Assembly: GCA_903862425.1 (NCBI GenBank)
Contig: CAIOYC010000008.1
Location: 248,001-312,000 of the forward strand
DNA: 64,000 bases
Source: an uncultured Caulobacterales bacterium
Lineage (GTDB): Bacteria > Pseudomonadota > Alphaproteobacteria > Caulobacterales > Caulobacteraceae
Direction: 5' to 3'
Positions 8,588-18,546 of this stretch are shown piece by piece. Both the position numbers and the translations under genes were made by a program. The notes under the pieces are model-generated. The model did not search any database, was not told the DNA's origin, and worked only from the letters and a program-made list of their open reading frames with translations. Position 1 is the stretch's first letter. Each line of letters opens with the position of its first letter.

Positions 8588-10840
8588 TCAACCTCCGCCG
8601 CGCTCGACCTCTTCCACCGAGGGGCAGGCGCGCAGGGCGGCGGCGATGTGGGTGAGGTGCTTGGCGTCTTTCACGTCGATGTCGAAGTCGGCGTCGAAGA
8701 AATCGGCCTGACGGTGATGCATGCGCAGGTTGACGATGTTGCCGCCCGCCTCGCCGATGAGGGTACAGGCCTGACCCAGCACGCCCGGCGCATTGCGGAT
8801 GGTGGCGGTAAGGCGCGCGCGGGAGATGGTGGCGGTCTCGGCTTCGGGCGTCCAGTGCAGGTCGCGCCACAATTCCTCACGGTCCTCGTATTCGGCCAGT
8901 CGCGGGCAGTCGATGACGTGGACGGCGAGGCCTTCATCGGGCTGTACGATGCCGACGATGCGGTCGCCCGGCACCGGCGAACAGCAAGAAGCGAAGTGCA
9001 GCGAGACGCCGGGGGTCAGCCCCCCGCCGCGCACGAACAGGCGCGCCGACTTGCCGTCCTCGATCCGACGGCGCGCGCCGGCCGCGGCCTTCTCTTCCAG
9101 CTTCAAACCCGGATAGAGGGCCTCCAGCACCTGCTCGGGCGGGATACGGGCGCGCCCGGCGGCTTCGTAAAGGTCTTCCTCGGTGGCTGCGGCGAACCGG
9201 TCCATGGCCGGGCGCAGCGACACCTCGGCAAGGTTCTTGCCGGCGCGGACAAAGGCATGCTCGATCCCGGCGCGACCCAGCCGCACGAACTCCTCCCGCT
9301 CATTGGCGCGGATGTGGCGGCGGATGGCGGAGCGGGCGCGCCCGGTGATGGTGAGCGAGCGCCAGTCCGGCGGCGTTACACGCTTCGGCCCGCGGATCAC
9401 CTCGACCACGTCGCCGTTCTGCAGCGGCGTGCGCAGGGGCTTCAGCTCGCCGTTGATCTTCACCCCTACGGTGGTGTCGCCGATGTCGGTGTGGACGGCG
9501 TAGGCGAAGTCGAGCGGCATCGCGCCCTTGGGCAGGTTGATCAACTGCCCTTTCGGCGTGAAGACGAAGGTGTGGTCGAGGAACATTTCGAGCTTGGCGT
9601 GCTCGACCGCCTCGTCCGGATCGCCGCCGTTGTTCAACACCTGCGCCAGCGTGCCGAGGCTCAAAAGCGGATCACGACCGCCCGACAGCTCCGCGGCTTC
9701 GGCGTCAAAGCCGTAGGACTTGTCCTTGTAGCGCCAGTGGGCGGCGACGCCCTGTTCGGCGACGCGGTCCATCTCTTCGGTGCGAATCTGAAGTTCGATG
9801 CGCAGCCCGCGCGGCCCGACCACGGTGGTGTGCAAGGAACGGTAGTTGTTGCGCTTGGGTGTGGAGATGTAATCCTTGAACCTCTCAGGCACCATCGACC
9901 AGACCCGGTGGATGACGCCGAGCGCGCGATAGCAGTCGTCCTCGCTCTCCACGATCACCCGGAAGGCGTAGATGTCCGACAGCTGGGAGAAGCCCACGGA
10001 CTTGCGCTGCAGCTTGCGCCAGATCGAATAGGGCGTCTTCTCCCGGCCGACCACGCGGGCCGAGACCGCCGCTTCGGACAGGGCCTCGGTCACTTCACCC
10101 GACACCATGGCCACCGCCGGACCCTGGCTGGCGCGCAGCGTGGCCAGTCGGCGCACCACCGCATCGCGCGCCACCGGGTTCAGGTTCTCGAACGCCAGCT
10201 CCTCGAGTTCGGAGGTAATGCGGTGCATGCCGATGGTGCGGGCGAGGCGGGCATAGATGTCCAGGGTCTCGCGGGCGATGCGTTCACGCTTCTCCGGTTT
10301 CAGGAAATGCAGCGTGCGCATGTTGTGCAGCCGGTCGGCCAGCTTGACGATCAGCACGCGCACATCGCGGGAGATGGCCAGGATGAAACGCCGCAGGTTT
10401 TCCGCCTGGCGGGCATGCTCGGCGGCGAGTTCGAGCTTGGAGAGCTTGGTCACCCCCTCCACCAGATCCGCGATCTCTTCGCCGAACATGGCGGCGATGT
10501 CGGCGCGGGTGGCGTTGGTATCCTCGATCACGTCGTGCAGCAGGGCGGTACAGATGGTGGCCGTATCCATCCGATACTCGGTCAGGATGCCGGCGACCTC
10601 GATCGGATGGGCGAAATAGGGATCGCCGGAGGCGCGCAGCTGCGAACCGTGCATGCGCATGGCGTAGACATAGGCACGGTTCAGCAAGGCCTCATCCGCG
10701 CTCGGGTCATAGGCCTTGACGCGGTCGATCAGTTCGTACTGACGCAAATAGCGCGGCGGCTTGTGGGCCGTCGCGCTGCTGGAAGTTCCGGTCGTGTCGA
10801 TTGGCGGGGCGGTCCCGGCTGCTTCAGTCGGGGCCGCCAC
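8588..10840 (-). CDS. relA/spoT: Bifunctional (p)ppGpp synthetase/hydrolase (RelA/SpoT homolog)
   Basis: A 750-residue long RSH protein. The HD hydrolase domain is intact, with metal and catalytic residues H64, H78, LLHDVIEDT (H102-D103, E106-D107) and D169 in KLADRLHN. The synthetase domain (about 230-400) has GREKTPYSIWRK, DIYAFRVIV and STPKRNNYRSLHT. A TGS domain (about 430-490), a conserved Cys pair (SCCSPVPGD) and a C-terminal ACT domain follow. All parts for both making and degrading the stringent alarmone are present, as expected for a single alphaproteobacterial RSH. An internal TTG (L32) just before RQYELIDR would give a more family-like N-terminus. rpoZ lies immediately upstream, the usual pairing. 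Confidence 0.95.
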   Translation of the reverse strand: MAAPTEAAGTAPPIDTTGTSSSATAHKPPRYLRQYELIDRVKAYDPSADEALLNRAYVYAMRMHGSQLRASGDPYFAHPIEVAGILTEYRMDTATICTALLHDVIEDTNATRADIAAMFGEEIADLVEGVTKLSKLELAAEHARQAENLRRFILAISRDVRVLIVKLADRLHNMRTLHFLKPEKRERIARETLDIYARLARTIGMHRITSELEELAFENLNPVARDAVVRRLATLRASQGPAVAMVSGEVTEALSEAAVSARVVGREKTPYSIWRKLQRKSVGFSQLSDIYAFRVIVESEDDCYRALGVIHRVWSMVPERFKDYISTPKRNNYRSLHTTVVGPRGLRIELQIRTEEMDRVAEQGVAAHWRYKDKSYGFDAEAAELSGGRDPLLSLGTLAQVLNNGGDPDEAVEHAKLEMFLDHTFVFTPKGQLINLPKGAMPLDFAYAVHTDIGDTTVGVKINGELKPLRTPLQNGDVVEVIRGPKRVTPPDWRSLTITGRARSAIRRHIRANEREEFVRLGRAGIEHAFVRAGKNLAEVSLRPAMDRFAAATEEDLYEAAGRARIPPEQVLEALYPGLKLEEKAAAGARRRIEDGKSARLFVRGGGLTPGVSLHFASCCSPVPGDRIVGIVQPDEGLAVHVIDCPRLAEYEDREELWRDLHWTPEAETATISRARLTATIRNAPGVLGQACTLIGEAGGNIVNLRMHHRQADFFDADFDIDVKDAKHLTHIAAALRACPSVEEVERGGG

Positions 10841-10869
10841 GAAGATGAGCGATTCTGCGCCCGGGGGCG

Positions 10870-11229
10870 TCAGTACCGCTCCTCTTGACCACCGTCCCGG
10901 TCGCTCTGAAGGGCGCGGACCAGTTCCTGCTCGCTCATGTGCATGTGCTGCGGATCGGCCAGCAGGGCCAGGGTATCGGCTTCCTCCTCGGCCTCGGTGC
11001 GTTCATCCACGCGCTGCAGCGAGACGATCATCGATTCACGCAGGCCTTCGGACTCCACGGCGTCCTCGGCGATTTCGCGAAGGGCGACAACGGGGTTCTT
11101 GTCATTGTCGCGGTCGATGGTCAGGGGCGAGCCGGTGGAGATGGCGCGCGCACGGTGTGCAGCCAGCAGAACCAGGCTGAAACGGTTCGGAACCTTCTCG
11201 ACGCAATCTTCGACGGTGACGCGGGCCAT
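10870..11229 (-). CDS. rpoZ: DNA-directed RNA polymerase omega subunit
   Basis: A 119-residue protein beginning [20 protein letters not shown], the omega hallmark, with the conserved [13 protein letters not shown] segment. The C-terminal half is acidic and less conserved ([10 protein letters not shown]), as in other alphaproteobacteria. Omega helps assemble beta-prime into RNA polymerase and forms part of a ppGpp-binding site in many proteobacteria. That fits its position 29 bases upstream of the rel gene on the same strand. Confidence 0.93.
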   Translation of the reverse strand: MARVTVEDCVEKVPNRFSLVLLAAHRARAISTGSPLTIDRDNDKNPVVALREIAEDAVESEGLRESMIVSLQRVDERTEAEEEADTLALLADPQHMHMSEQELVRALQSDRDGGQEERY

Positions 11230-11299
11230 TCAATCCTCGGGGGAGCTAGAACACGGTAAAATAGGGGAACTGGCGTCATTGTGCAACGCCGAAACCTAT

Positions 11300-11818
11300 T
11301 TAGGAGATCGGCGCGGCGTCTAGCCCCACCCGCGCCAGGATCGCAAGGGCTCCCGCGGTCGCGCCGGTCGCCGGATCGATCCAATCGGGAAGCAGTTCGG
11401 CCAGCGGTCCCATGACAAAACGCCGGTCGGTCGCGCGCGGATGCGGGAGGACCGGATCCGTGTCCCGAATCACCCGTCCGTAGGCGATCAGGTCGAGGTC
11501 CAGCGTGCGCGGCGCATTGGGGATAGAGCGTTCGCGCCCGAACCGTCCTTCCATGGCGTGAAGCTCGGCCAGCAAGGACGGGGGATCGAGCATGGTCTCG
11601 ACAATGGCGACCGCGTTGCGATACTCAGCCTCTCCCGGGTCGGGCCAAGCCTTCGACCGCCAGAGGCGAGAGCGCGCGACAACCGTGATACCGTTCTTGT
11701 CCAGCGCAAGGAGAGCCCGTTCCAGAACAGCATCCGGCGTGCCCCATTTGCCTCCCATATTGCTGCCCAGCGCGATCACTACCGCTCCGTCGCGCTGATT
11801 TTCATCAAGGATTTTCAA
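11300..11818 (-). CDS. folK: 2-amino-4-hydroxy-6-hydroxymethyldihydropteridine pyrophosphokinase
   Basis: A 172-residue HPPK of the folate pathway, transferring pyrophosphate from ATP to the hydroxymethyl-pterin. Diagnostic parts are IALGSNMGGKWGTPD, the EYRNAVAIVET strand, and the signature RTLDLDLIAYG followed by LPHPRATDRRFVM. The longest reading starts at TTG 11818, four bases from the divergent start of the NYN gene. A GTG at 11776 would give MIALGSNM, closer to other family members, and leave a 46-base gap. I list the longer form but consider the shorter one at least as likely. Confidence 0.92.
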   Translation of the reverse strand: MKILDENQRDGAVVIALGSNMGGKWGTPDAVLERALLALDKNGITVVARSRLWRSKAWPDPGEAEYRNAVAIVETMLDPPSLLAELHAMEGRFGRERSIPNAPRTLDLDLIAYGRVIRDTDPVLPHPRATDRRFVMGPLAELLPDWIDPATGATAGALAILARVGLDAAPIS

Positions 11819-11822
11819 CCGT

Positions 11823-12407
11823 ATGACCTTTTACCCCAATGATCGGATCGCCCTGTTCATCGATGGCGCCAATCTCTACTCCGCCGCCAAGGGGCTGAAT
11901 TTCGACATCGACTACAAGAAGCTGCTGGAGGAGTTCCGCAAGCGCGGCGTCCTGGTGCGAGCCTATTACTATACCGCCATCATCGAGGATCAGGAGTATT
12001 CGCCCCTGCGCCCCCTCGTGGACTGGCTGGACTACAACGGCTTCACCATGGTGACCAAGGCCGCCAAGCGGCACACGGACTACGCCACTGGCGTCACCCG
12101 TACCAAGGGCAATATGGATATCGAGATCGCGGTCGATATGATGGAGATCGCCGGCCACGTGGATCACATCGTGCTGTTTTCCGGCGATGGTGATTTCCGC
12201 CGGTTGGTGGAGGCGGTGCAGCGTAGGGGCGTGCGCGTGACCGTGGTCTCTACCGTTCGATCCCAGCCCCCCATGGCCTCGGACGATCTGCGTCGCCAGG
12301 CGGACACTTTCGTAGACCTTCACGACCTCGCCAACCTGATCGGCCGCCCGACACGCCCGGTGAGCGAGCGGCGCCATGCAGATGAGCGCGAGCCGGACGC
12401 GGTCTGA
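11823..12407 (+). CDS. NYN-domain (LabA/DUF88-type) predicted ribonuclease
   Basis: A 194-residue protein with a NYN/PIN-like fold. The acidic residues of the predicted metal site are visible in IALFIDGANLY, in KGNMDIEIAVDMM, and in VLFSGDGDFRRLV. It has the conserved final strand GVRVTVVST. Members are thought to be single-metal RNases; the substrate is not known. The length is close to the LabA core with a short charged tail. It starts only four bases from folK's longest start on the other strand, so its promoter must lie inside folK. It is followed by the UDG gene, which overlaps its last 32 bases if the UDG begins at its ATG. Confidence 0.85.
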   Translation: MTFYPNDRIALFIDGANLYSAAKGLNFDIDYKKLLEEFRKRGVLVRAYYYTAIIEDQEYSPLRPLVDWLDYNGFTMVTKAAKRHTDYATGVTRTKGNMDIEIAVDMMEIAGHVDHIVLFSGDGDFRRLVEAVQRRGVRVTVVSTVRSQPPMASDDLRRQADTFVDLHDLANLIGRPTRPVSERRHADEREPDAV

Positions 12408-13080
12408 ACCCTTGGCTTCCGTGTCCTTGCCCCCTGCCCGCGCTATCGCCGAGCCGCCGCGCGACTGTCCGCTTTGTCCAAGGCTGGTGGCCTATCGCGA
12501 GGCCAACCGCGCGGCGGAGCCCGCCTGGTTCAATGGCCCCGCCCCCTCGTTCGGCGATCCGGCGGCGCGGCTGCTGGTTGTCGGGCTCGCCCCCGGCCGC
12601 AAGGGCGCCAACCGCACGGGCCGCCCCTTCACCGGCGACTATGCGGGCGAGCTGCTCTACACCACCTTGCTCAAGTTCGGCTTTGCACAGGGCGTCTACA
12701 AAGCCCGGCCCGACGATGGTTTCACGCTCAAGGACTGCATGGTCACCAACGCCGTGCGGTGCGCCCCACCGCAGAACAAGACTCTGCCGGTAGAGGAGGC
12801 GACCTGCCGGCCCTTCCTGATCGCCCGGCTTGGGCAACTGCCCAACTTGTCCGCTATAGTCGTCCTGGGCGATGTGGCGCGCAAGAACGTGCTGAAGGCG
12901 CTGGGCGCCAAGGCCAACGCCGCCGAGGCGGGGCATGGGGTGGAGACCGATATCGGCCGATACCGTATCTATTCCAGCTATCACTGCTCGCGGCTGAATA
13001 CGAACACTGGCCGCCTAACGACGCCCATGTTCGAAGCCGTTTTCGATCGTGTACGCCGACGTCTGGACGGCGCCGAGTGA
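12376..13080 (+). CDS. Uracil-DNA glycosylase family protein (family 5-like, iron-sulfur)
   Basis: A 234-residue protein with the UDG motif A GLAPGRKGANRTGRPFTGD, which is typical of family 5 (UdgB-type) enzymes, where the usual catalytic acid of motif A is replaced. Four cysteines fit the [4Fe-4S] cluster of family 4/5 enzymes: C31 and C34 (CPLCPRL), C129 and C144. The C-terminal SSYHCSRLNTNTGRLT is the motif B region. It should remove uracil and perhaps deaminated purines from DNA. The ATG at 12376 lies inside the NYN gene; a GTG at 12421 is an alternative just after it. Its stop overlaps the MFS start as GTGA. Confidence 0.88.
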   Translation: MQMSASRTRSEPLASVSLPPARAIAEPPRDCPLCPRLVAYREANRAAEPAWFNGPAPSFGDPAARLLVVGLAPGRKGANRTGRPFTGDYAGELLYTTLLKFGFAQGVYKARPDDGFTLKDCMVTNAVRCAPPQNKTLPVEEATCRPFLIARLGQLPNLSAIVVLGDVARKNVLKALGAKANAAEAGHGVETDIGRYRIYSSYHCSRLNTNTGRLTTPMFEAVFDRVRRRLDGAE

Positions 13081-14360
13081 GCGAACCGGGAACCGAACTC
13101 GATAGCGAGCGCACACCGCCAGCGGGCCGCGCCGCTGTCGCCTTCATCTTCGTTACCGTGCTGCTCGACATGATGGCGTTCGGCATGGTGGCGCCGGTGC
13201 TGCCCAAGCTGGTGTCGGAGTTCGTGAAGCAGGACGCCACCTCGGCCGCCCTCATCTACACCCTGTTCAACACCACCTTCGCCCTGCTGCAGTTCCTGTT
13301 CTCGCCCCTGATGGGCTCGCTGTCGGACCGGTTCGGACGGCGGCCCATGATCCTGGCCTCGAACCTGGGGCTCGGTCTCAACTACGCGCTTATGGCCTGG
13401 GCTCCGAACCTCGGCTGGCTGTTCCTTGGGCGGGCGATTTCAGGTGTAACGGGAGCGAGCTATAGCACTGCCTCAGCCTATATCGCGGACACTACCTCCA
13501 TCGACAAACGCGCCGGAGCCTTCGGCATTCTCGGCGCGGCCTTTGGCGTCGGCTTCATGATCGGCCCCGCAGTTGGAGGCGGCCTGAGCGACTTTTTCGG
13601 GCCCAGGGCTCCATTCATCGTTGCCGCAGCGTTCAGCCTGCTCAACGCAACATATGGGTTCTTCGTTCTGCCGGAGTCGCTGCCGAAGACAATGCGATCG
13701 CGCTTTCATCTGCGACGCGCAAACCCCTTTGGGGCCTTGGTGCTGCTAAGGCGACATCCAGACCTGACGGCTTTGGCGTCGACCCAGTTCTTATCGACGC
13801 TGGCGCAGGTCTCCCTACCCTCTACCGTGGTGCTCTACGCCATGTACCGCTACCATTGGACATCCTTCACCATCGGCGTGGCCTTGACTGTGGTGGGGAT
13901 CGCCCTAGCGGCGGTCCAGGTTGGCGTGGTTGGCCGTTTCGTGAAGAGGTTCGGTAATCGGATCGCTCTGACCACTGGCTTGGCCTTTGGCGCTATCGGC
14001 CTCTATGTCGTAGGATTGGCGCCGAACGGGAACTGGTTTTGGCTCACGGCGCCAGTGATTGCCTTCTGGGGTCTGGCCGGTCCGTCGGTCCAGAGCATGA
14101 TGACTCACCATGTAAGCGCTCATGAGCAGGGCCTGCTGCAGGGCGCCAACGCCAGTCTCACTGGCATAGCCGAGTTGGTAGGACCGGCGATCTTCGGGTT
14201 CACCTTCGCCTATTTCGTCACGCCGGGACACTCGCCCGCAGCCTCGGGCGCGCCGTTCGTTCTCGCCGGAGCCCTACTCACCGCCACCGCCGCCTTCGCC
14301 TATTTCGCCACGCGCGGTGAAACGGACGACGAGGGCGACGAGGACGCTCAGCTGCTCTAG
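13077..14360 (+). CDS. MFS transporter, Tet-like (DHA1) drug/metabolite efflux
   Basis: A 427-residue protein with about 12 membrane segments and the MFS motif [14 protein letters not shown] between helices 2 and 3. The N-terminal helix ([23 protein letters not shown]) resembles Tet(A)-type antiporters. The substrate cannot be told from sequence. The start is GTG 13077, overlapping the UDG stop as GTGA; the open frame extends upstream through the UDG gene in the wrong frame. The stop TAG overlaps the stop of smpB on the other strand (shared CTAG). The central part (around 13440-13860) is slightly less GC-biased than its surroundings. Confidence 0.9.
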   Translation: MSEPGTELDSERTPPAGRAAVAFIFVTVLLDMMAFGMVAPVLPKLVSEFVKQDATSAALIYTLFNTTFALLQFLFSPLMGSLSDRFGRRPMILASNLGLGLNYALMAWAPNLGWLFLGRAISGVTGASYSTASAYIADTTSIDKRAGAFGILGAAFGVGFMIGPAVGGGLSDFFGPRAPFIVAAAFSLLNATYGFFVLPESLPKTMRSRFHLRRANPFGALVLLRRHPDLTALASTQFLSTLAQVSLPSTVVLYAMYRYHWTSFTIGVALTVVGIALAAVQVGVVGRFVKRFGNRIALTTGLAFGAIGLYVVGLAPNGNWFWLTAPVIAFWGLAGPSVQSMMTHHVSAHEQGLLQGANASLTGIAELVGPAIFGFTFAYFVTPGHSPAASGAPFVLAGALLTATAAFAYFATRGETDDEGDEDAQLL

Positions 14361-14827
14361 CCGTGGTCCTTCATCAGGCGGGCCTTGTCGCGGGCCCAGT
14401 CGCGTTCGGCGGTGGCCTGGCGCTTGTCCGGGGCGCTCTTGCCCTTGGCGACGGCCAGTTCGAGCTTGGCCCGGCCCTTGGCGTCCCAATAAAGCCGGGT
14501 GGGCACGATGGTGCGCCCCTCGCGCTGGACAGCGACGATCATCTTGTCGATCTGCCGCCGGTGCAGCAGGATTTTCCGATGCCGCCTGGGCTCGTGATTG
14601 AAGCGGTTGGCCGGGCCGTATTCGGGGATGTAGGCGTTGATGAGCACGAGGTCGCGCCCCTCAGCGGACGCGTAGCTCTCGGCGATATTGGCGCGTCCTT
14701 CACGCAGGGCCTTGACCTCGGTGCCTGTCAGCACGAGGCCGGCCTCCACGGTATCTTCAAGAAAGTAGTCGAAGCGCGCGCGTCGATTCTCCGCGATCAG
14801 CTTGCGGGTGGGCTCCTCCTTGGCCAA
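14357..14827 (-). CDS. smpB: SsrA-binding protein
   Basis: A 156-residue OB-fold protein that binds tmRNA and brings it to stalled ribosomes. Family marks are [41 protein letters not shown] and the basic tail [10 protein letters not shown] with [11 protein letters not shown]. The start is TTG 14827, one base after the dapA stop, so the two genes form a tight pair; smpB next to dapA is common in alphaproteobacteria. No tmRNA gene was seen nearby. Confidence 0.95.
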   Translation of the reverse strand: MAKEEPTRKLIAENRRARFDYFLEDTVEAGLVLTGTEVKALREGRANIAESYASAEGRDLVLINAYIPEYGPANRFNHEPRRHRKILLHRRQIDKMIVAVQREGRTIVPTRLYWDAKGRAKLELAVAKGKSAPDKRQATAERDWARDKARLMKDHG

Positions 14828-14828
14828 G

Positions 14829-15713
14829 CTACACCAGCCCCGCCGCGCGCATGGCGTCCAGCACCACAGGACGCACGGCCTCGGCGCAAGGCGTGATCGG
14901 CAGGCGCAACTCCTCGGTACAGACGCCGAGCTGCGCCAGGGCGAACTTGGTCGGCGAAGGCGAGGCGTCGCTGAACAAGGCCTTGTCCAGCCGCACCAGC
15001 TTGTCCTGCCAGGTCAGGGCGGCGGCGAAATCGCCCGCCAGCGCCGCGTCCATCTTCCGGGCCACGGCAGCCGGCGCGACGTTGGATGTAACCGAGATCA
15101 CCCCATGTCCGCCATGCGCCACATAACCCAGTGCGGACGGATCATCGCCTGACAGCATGACGAAATCCTCGCCGCACATCAGCCGCATCAGGCTGGCGCG
15201 CGTCATGTCGCTGGTCGCATCCTTGACGCCCACGATGTTGGGGAGGACCGCGAGGCGAGCCAGCGTCTCGTTCGAAATGTCCGAGCCCGTGCGCGATGGG
15301 ACATTGTAGACCAGCACCGGCAGATCGACCGCGTCATTGATCGCCTTGTAGTGCTGAAACATGCCTTCCTGGCTCGGGCGATTGTAATAGGGCGTCACCA
15401 CCAGCGCCGCGTCCGCACCCACCGCCTTGGCGTGCCTCACCAGGTCGATGGCCTCGGGCGTGGCGTTGGCCCCGGCCCCGGCGATCACTTTGACGCGACC
15501 GTTTGTGATCTCGACACAAAGCTCAACCACACGCTTGTGTTCTTCGGTAGAGAGGGTGGCGGTTTCGCCGGTGGTGCCCACGGGCACGAGGCCGTGGATG
15601 CCGCCCGCGATCTGGCCCTCAACGAGTTTGGCGAACGCGGCCTCGTCGATCCGGCCGTCACGGAATGGCGTTACCAGTGCGGTGAATGCGCCGCGGAATA
15701 TCGGGTTAGGCAT
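14829..15713 (-). CDS. dapA: 4-hydroxy-tetrahydrodipicolinate synthase
   Basis: A 294-residue class I aldolase-type TIM barrel. It has the active-site GTTGE, the catalytic Tyr in VYNVPSRTG (Y136) and the Schiff-base lysine in VGVKDAT (K164). It condenses pyruvate with aspartate semialdehyde, the first step of the diaminopimelate/lysine branch and so of peptidoglycan synthesis. The ATG at 15713 starts the conserved [12 protein letters not shown]; the frame is open to 15908 but without similarity. It is divergent from the lytic transglycosylase gene, with 109 bases between starts for both promoters. Confidence 0.96.
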   Translation of the reverse strand: MPNPIFRGAFTALVTPFRDGRIDEAAFAKLVEGQIAGGIHGLVPVGTTGETATLSTEEHKRVVELCVEITNGRVKVIAGAGANATPEAIDLVRHAKAVGADAALVVTPYYNRPSQEGMFQHYKAINDAVDLPVLVYNVPSRTGSDISNETLARLAVLPNIVGVKDATSDMTRASLMRLMCGEDFVMLSGDDPSALGYVAHGGHGVISVTSNVAPAAVARKMDAALAGDFAAALTWQDKLVRLDKALFSDASPSPTKFALAQLGVCTEELRLPITPCAEAVRPVVLDAMRAAGLV

Positions 15714-15822
15714 GGATGGCTCTATGTCGACTTTGACAAGGCCCGGCGTTTGCAGGGCGCAGGATGTGTGGTTGAGACTATCGGGCCGCAATGCCCGATC
15801 GCAACAGGATACGGCGGACTGA

Positions 15823-18012
15823 ATGAGGCTTTCGATGGGGCTTAGGCGCTTTAGGACGGATTTGAAACGCGCTTTGGTCTTGACCGGCGCGTTGTCGGCG
15901 CTGGCCATGGCGGCGGCGGCTGATCCGGTGCCCTATTCCAGCCTGCCCGATGCGCGCCCGACGCCGCCCGGCGAGACCGCGGCGCTCGCTTCCGGCGCGG
16001 TCTACGGGTCCGAATCGTCCAAGCTCCACGATGCGGTGGAGGCCGCCAAGACCGGCGATACCGACCGGGCGCGCGGCATCCAGGCCAGCCTCGCCGATCC
16101 CCTCGCCCGCCGCATCGTCACTTGGGCCATGGTGGACAACGCCGCCTCGCGCCTTGGTTATTTCGACCTCGACGCCGCCCGTCGCGATCTGTGGGGCTGG
16201 CCACGGGCCAACCGTCGCCAGCAGGCAACCGAGAAGTCGCTCGACAGTTCGGGCGTGGCCCCAAGCGCCGTGATCGCCTTCTTCGACGGCAAGGAGCCGG
16301 AGACGGCGGACGGCGCCATGGCGCTCGCCTCCGCGCTCCAACAACAGGGTCGACAGGCCGAAGCCGCCGCCCTGATCAAGCATTTCTGGCGCGACAAGGT
16401 GTTCGAGGCCGACACCCAGGCGCGGATGCTGGCCCGGTGGGGCTCGACTCTGACGCCCGACGACAATGTGCGTCGACTCGACGTTCTTCTTTATGGCCAG
16501 CAGGGTCCCGCCGCGCGCGCCATGATGGAGATCGTCCCCGCCGACGTGCGCGCCGAGGCCGAGGCCCGCATCGCGCTTCGGGGCGACCGCAATGACGCCG
16601 CCACCTATGTTCAGCGCGTACCGGCGAACCTGCAGAACAATCCCGGCCTCGCCTTCGAGCAGGCCAGATATTATCGCAAGCGTAACCTCGACACGGTGGC
16701 GAGCCAGCACCTGCGCCAACTGCCGAGCGATCTGCCGCCGGAAATCTGCAATCAGATCTGGTCCGAGCGGCGCGCTCTGATGATGGCGGCCCTGCGCTCC
16801 GGCGACCTTGCCGGCGCCCATGCCGCCGCCTCCCAGCACGGAATGACCAGCGGACCCGACTATGCGGAAGCGGAGTTCTTCGCCGGCTGGATCGATCTGA
16901 CCAAGCTGCACAACCCCACCGAGGCGGGCGACCACTTCGCCCGCATCCAGCAAGCCGGCTCCTCACCCATCACCCTGTCGCGCGCTCTTTACTGGCAGGG
17001 CCGGGCGGCGGAGGCTCGGGGTGACAGCGCCGCAGCCCAGAACTTCTATGGCCAAGGCGCGCAGTATCTGACCGCCTTCTACGGCCAGCTTTCAGCGGAA
17101 AAGGCGGGGCGAACTACCCTCAGCCTCGGCGCTGATCCGGAACCTACCGCCGCCGATCGCGAACGGTTCGAGGGCCGCGACCTGGTCCGGGCGGCCAAGA
17201 TGCTGAACGAAGCCGGTGAACACGACATGATGCGCGTCTTCGTGCTCGGCGCTGACGACGCTCTGCCGTCCGCCGAGGAATACGCCCTGCTGGTGGATCT
17301 GGCGAAGTCGTTCGGCGATCAGGATCTGTCGATGCGTGTGGCGCGAGCGGGCGCCCAGCGCGGCTTCATTCTGCCGGTGCGCGCCTATCCGGTGCGCCTG
17401 CCGCCGTCGGGGGGTAGCCTGCCCGAACCCGCGTTCAGCCTGGCCATCATCCGCCAGGAGAGCAATTTCGACCCCGCCCAGCGCTCCGGCCCCGGCGCGC
17501 GCGGCATGATGCAGCTGATGCCCACCACCGCGGCGGCGGTGGCTCGCCATCTCGGTGTCGGCTATTCGGCGGCGCGGCTGAACGAGCCGGATTACAACAT
17601 GCAGCTTGGCGCAGCCTATCTTGGCGAACTGCTGTCGGACCAGGGCGGCTCCTACGTGCTGACCGCCGCCGCCTACAATGCAGGTCCCGGCCGCGCCTCC
17701 CAGTGGGTGGCCAGCTGTGGCGATCCGCGCGGCGCGGCCACCGACCCGGCGGATTTCATCGAGTGCATCTCCATCTCGGAAACCCGCAACTATGTGATGC
17801 GCATCCTGGAAACGACCCAGGTGTACCGCGCCCGCCTGGCCGGCGGCTCTGCGCCGCTGATGCTGACCTCCGACCTGCGTCGGGGCCAGTGGACGCCGGG
17901 CTCGTCGCCCACCGGGCCCGGGCCGCAGCCCTATCAGGCGTCGCCCTCTCCCTACTTCCAGGGAGGCGCGGCCTCGACAGGCAGCGGGGTCGCGAGTCCC
18001 TCGAGCCGATAG
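15823..18012 (+). CDS. Soluble lytic murein transglycosylase (Slt-type, GH23)
   Basis: A 729-residue periplasmic enzyme with a signal peptide (charged start, then [16 protein letters not shown]). A long alpha-helical superhelix typical of Slt70 covers about residues 60-510, followed by the GH23 catalytic domain from about 535. The catalytic glutamate is E546 in [10 protein letters not shown], with [13 protein letters not shown] and [10 protein letters not shown] as the other motifs. It cleaves peptidoglycan strands to 1,6-anhydro-muropeptides. The last 60 residues are Pro/Ser/Gly-rich and probably disordered. It is followed by an OmpA-like lipoprotein, another peptidoglycan-binding protein, 66 bases downstream on the same strand. 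Confidence 0.93.
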   Translation: MRLSMGLRRFRTDLKRALVLTGALSALAMAAAADPVPYSSLPDARPTPPGETAALASGAVYGSESSKLHDAVEAAKTGDTDRARGIQASLADPLARRIVTWAMVDNAASRLGYFDLDAARRDLWGWPRANRRQQATEKSLDSSGVAPSAVIAFFDGKEPETADGAMALASALQQQGRQAEAAALIKHFWRDKVFEADTQARMLARWGSTLTPDDNVRRLDVLLYGQQGPAARAMMEIVPADVRAEAEARIALRGDRNDAATYVQRVPANLQNNPGLAFEQARYYRKRNLDTVASQHLRQLPSDLPPEICNQIWSERRALMMAALRSGDLAGAHAAASQHGMTSGPDYAEAEFFAGWIDLTKLHNPTEAGDHFARIQQAGSSPITLSRALYWQGRAAEARGDSAAAQNFYGQGAQYLTAFYGQLSAEKAGRTTLSLGADPEPTAADRERFEGRDLVRAAKMLNEAGEHDMMRVFVLGADDALPSAEEYALLVDLAKSFGDQDLSMRVARAGAQRGFILPVRAYPVRLPPSGGSLPEPAFSLAIIRQESNFDPAQRSGPGARGMMQLMPTTAAAVARHLGVGYSAARLNEPDYNMQLGAAYLGELLSDQGGSYVLTAAAYNAGPGRASQWVASCGDPRGAATDPADFIECISISETRNYVMRILETTQVYRARLAGGSAPLMLTSDLRRGQWTPGSSPTGPGPQPYQASPSPYFQGGAASTGSGVASPSSR

Positions 18013-18078
18013 AAGCTTCGCCACCAAACCCGTACTGCTGCGTTGTGCGAGCATCGACCACCTTAACAGGACCATCCG

Positions 18079-18546
18079 ATGCATCGCGCCCTGCTCGCCT
18101 CTGCGACCGTACTTTTGCTTGCCGGCTGCTCGACCATGTACGATCGCGACCGCTATTCCGAGGTCCGCCCCTATTCCATGACGCGGGTGGGTGAGGAGAT
18201 CGACTACGAGCTTTTGGATGAGGTGATGTTCCCCACCGACTCCACCGCCCTATCCGACCGGGCCCTTCGCGCCATCGGCGAGATCGCCGCCGAGGCACGT
18301 CATCATCCCGGCGCGGCCATCGTGGTGGACGGTTATACGGACACGGTGGGCACGCCCGAGCATAACCTGGAGCTCAGCCGCGCCCGCGCCCTGACGGTGG
18401 CCGACGTGCTGGTCCATGAGGGCGTTCCGCGCGGCCGGATCACCATCCACGGCTACGGCGAAACTCACCTTGCCGTGCCGACCCCCAATCAGGTCAAGGA
18501 ACGCCGCAATCGCCGCGTGGTCATCCGCCTGCTGCCGCCTCTCTAG
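18079..18546 (+). CDS. OmpA-family peptidoglycan-binding lipoprotein
   Basis: A 155-residue protein with a lipoprotein signal (LLLAGC, lipidated C17) and an OmpA/MotB domain from about residue 45. It shows DGYTDTVGTPEHNLELSRARA and the final RRNRRVVIRL, the diaminopimelate-contacting region of the Pal/OmpA fold. It would anchor the outer membrane to peptidoglycan. It is shorter than Pal, with a Tyr/Arg-rich linker after the lipid site. Its stop overlaps the convergent threonine dehydratase stop (shared CTAG). The upstream lytic transglycosylase suggests joint cell-wall work. Confidence 0.9.
   Translation: MHRALLASATVLLLAGCSTMYDRDRYSEVRPYSMTRVGEEIDYELLDEVMFPTDSTALSDRALRAIGEIAAEARHHPGAAIVVDGYTDTVGTPEHNLELSRARALTVADVLVHEGVPRGRITIHGYGETHLAVPTPNQVKERRNRRVVIRLLPPL

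Noticed and set aside
8648-10888. A 746-codon plus-strand open frame opposite the rel gene
   Set aside because: It mirrors the third-position GC bias of rel. The product is low-complexity His/Gly/Arg-rich with no domain, and rel is a full-length intact RSH protein.
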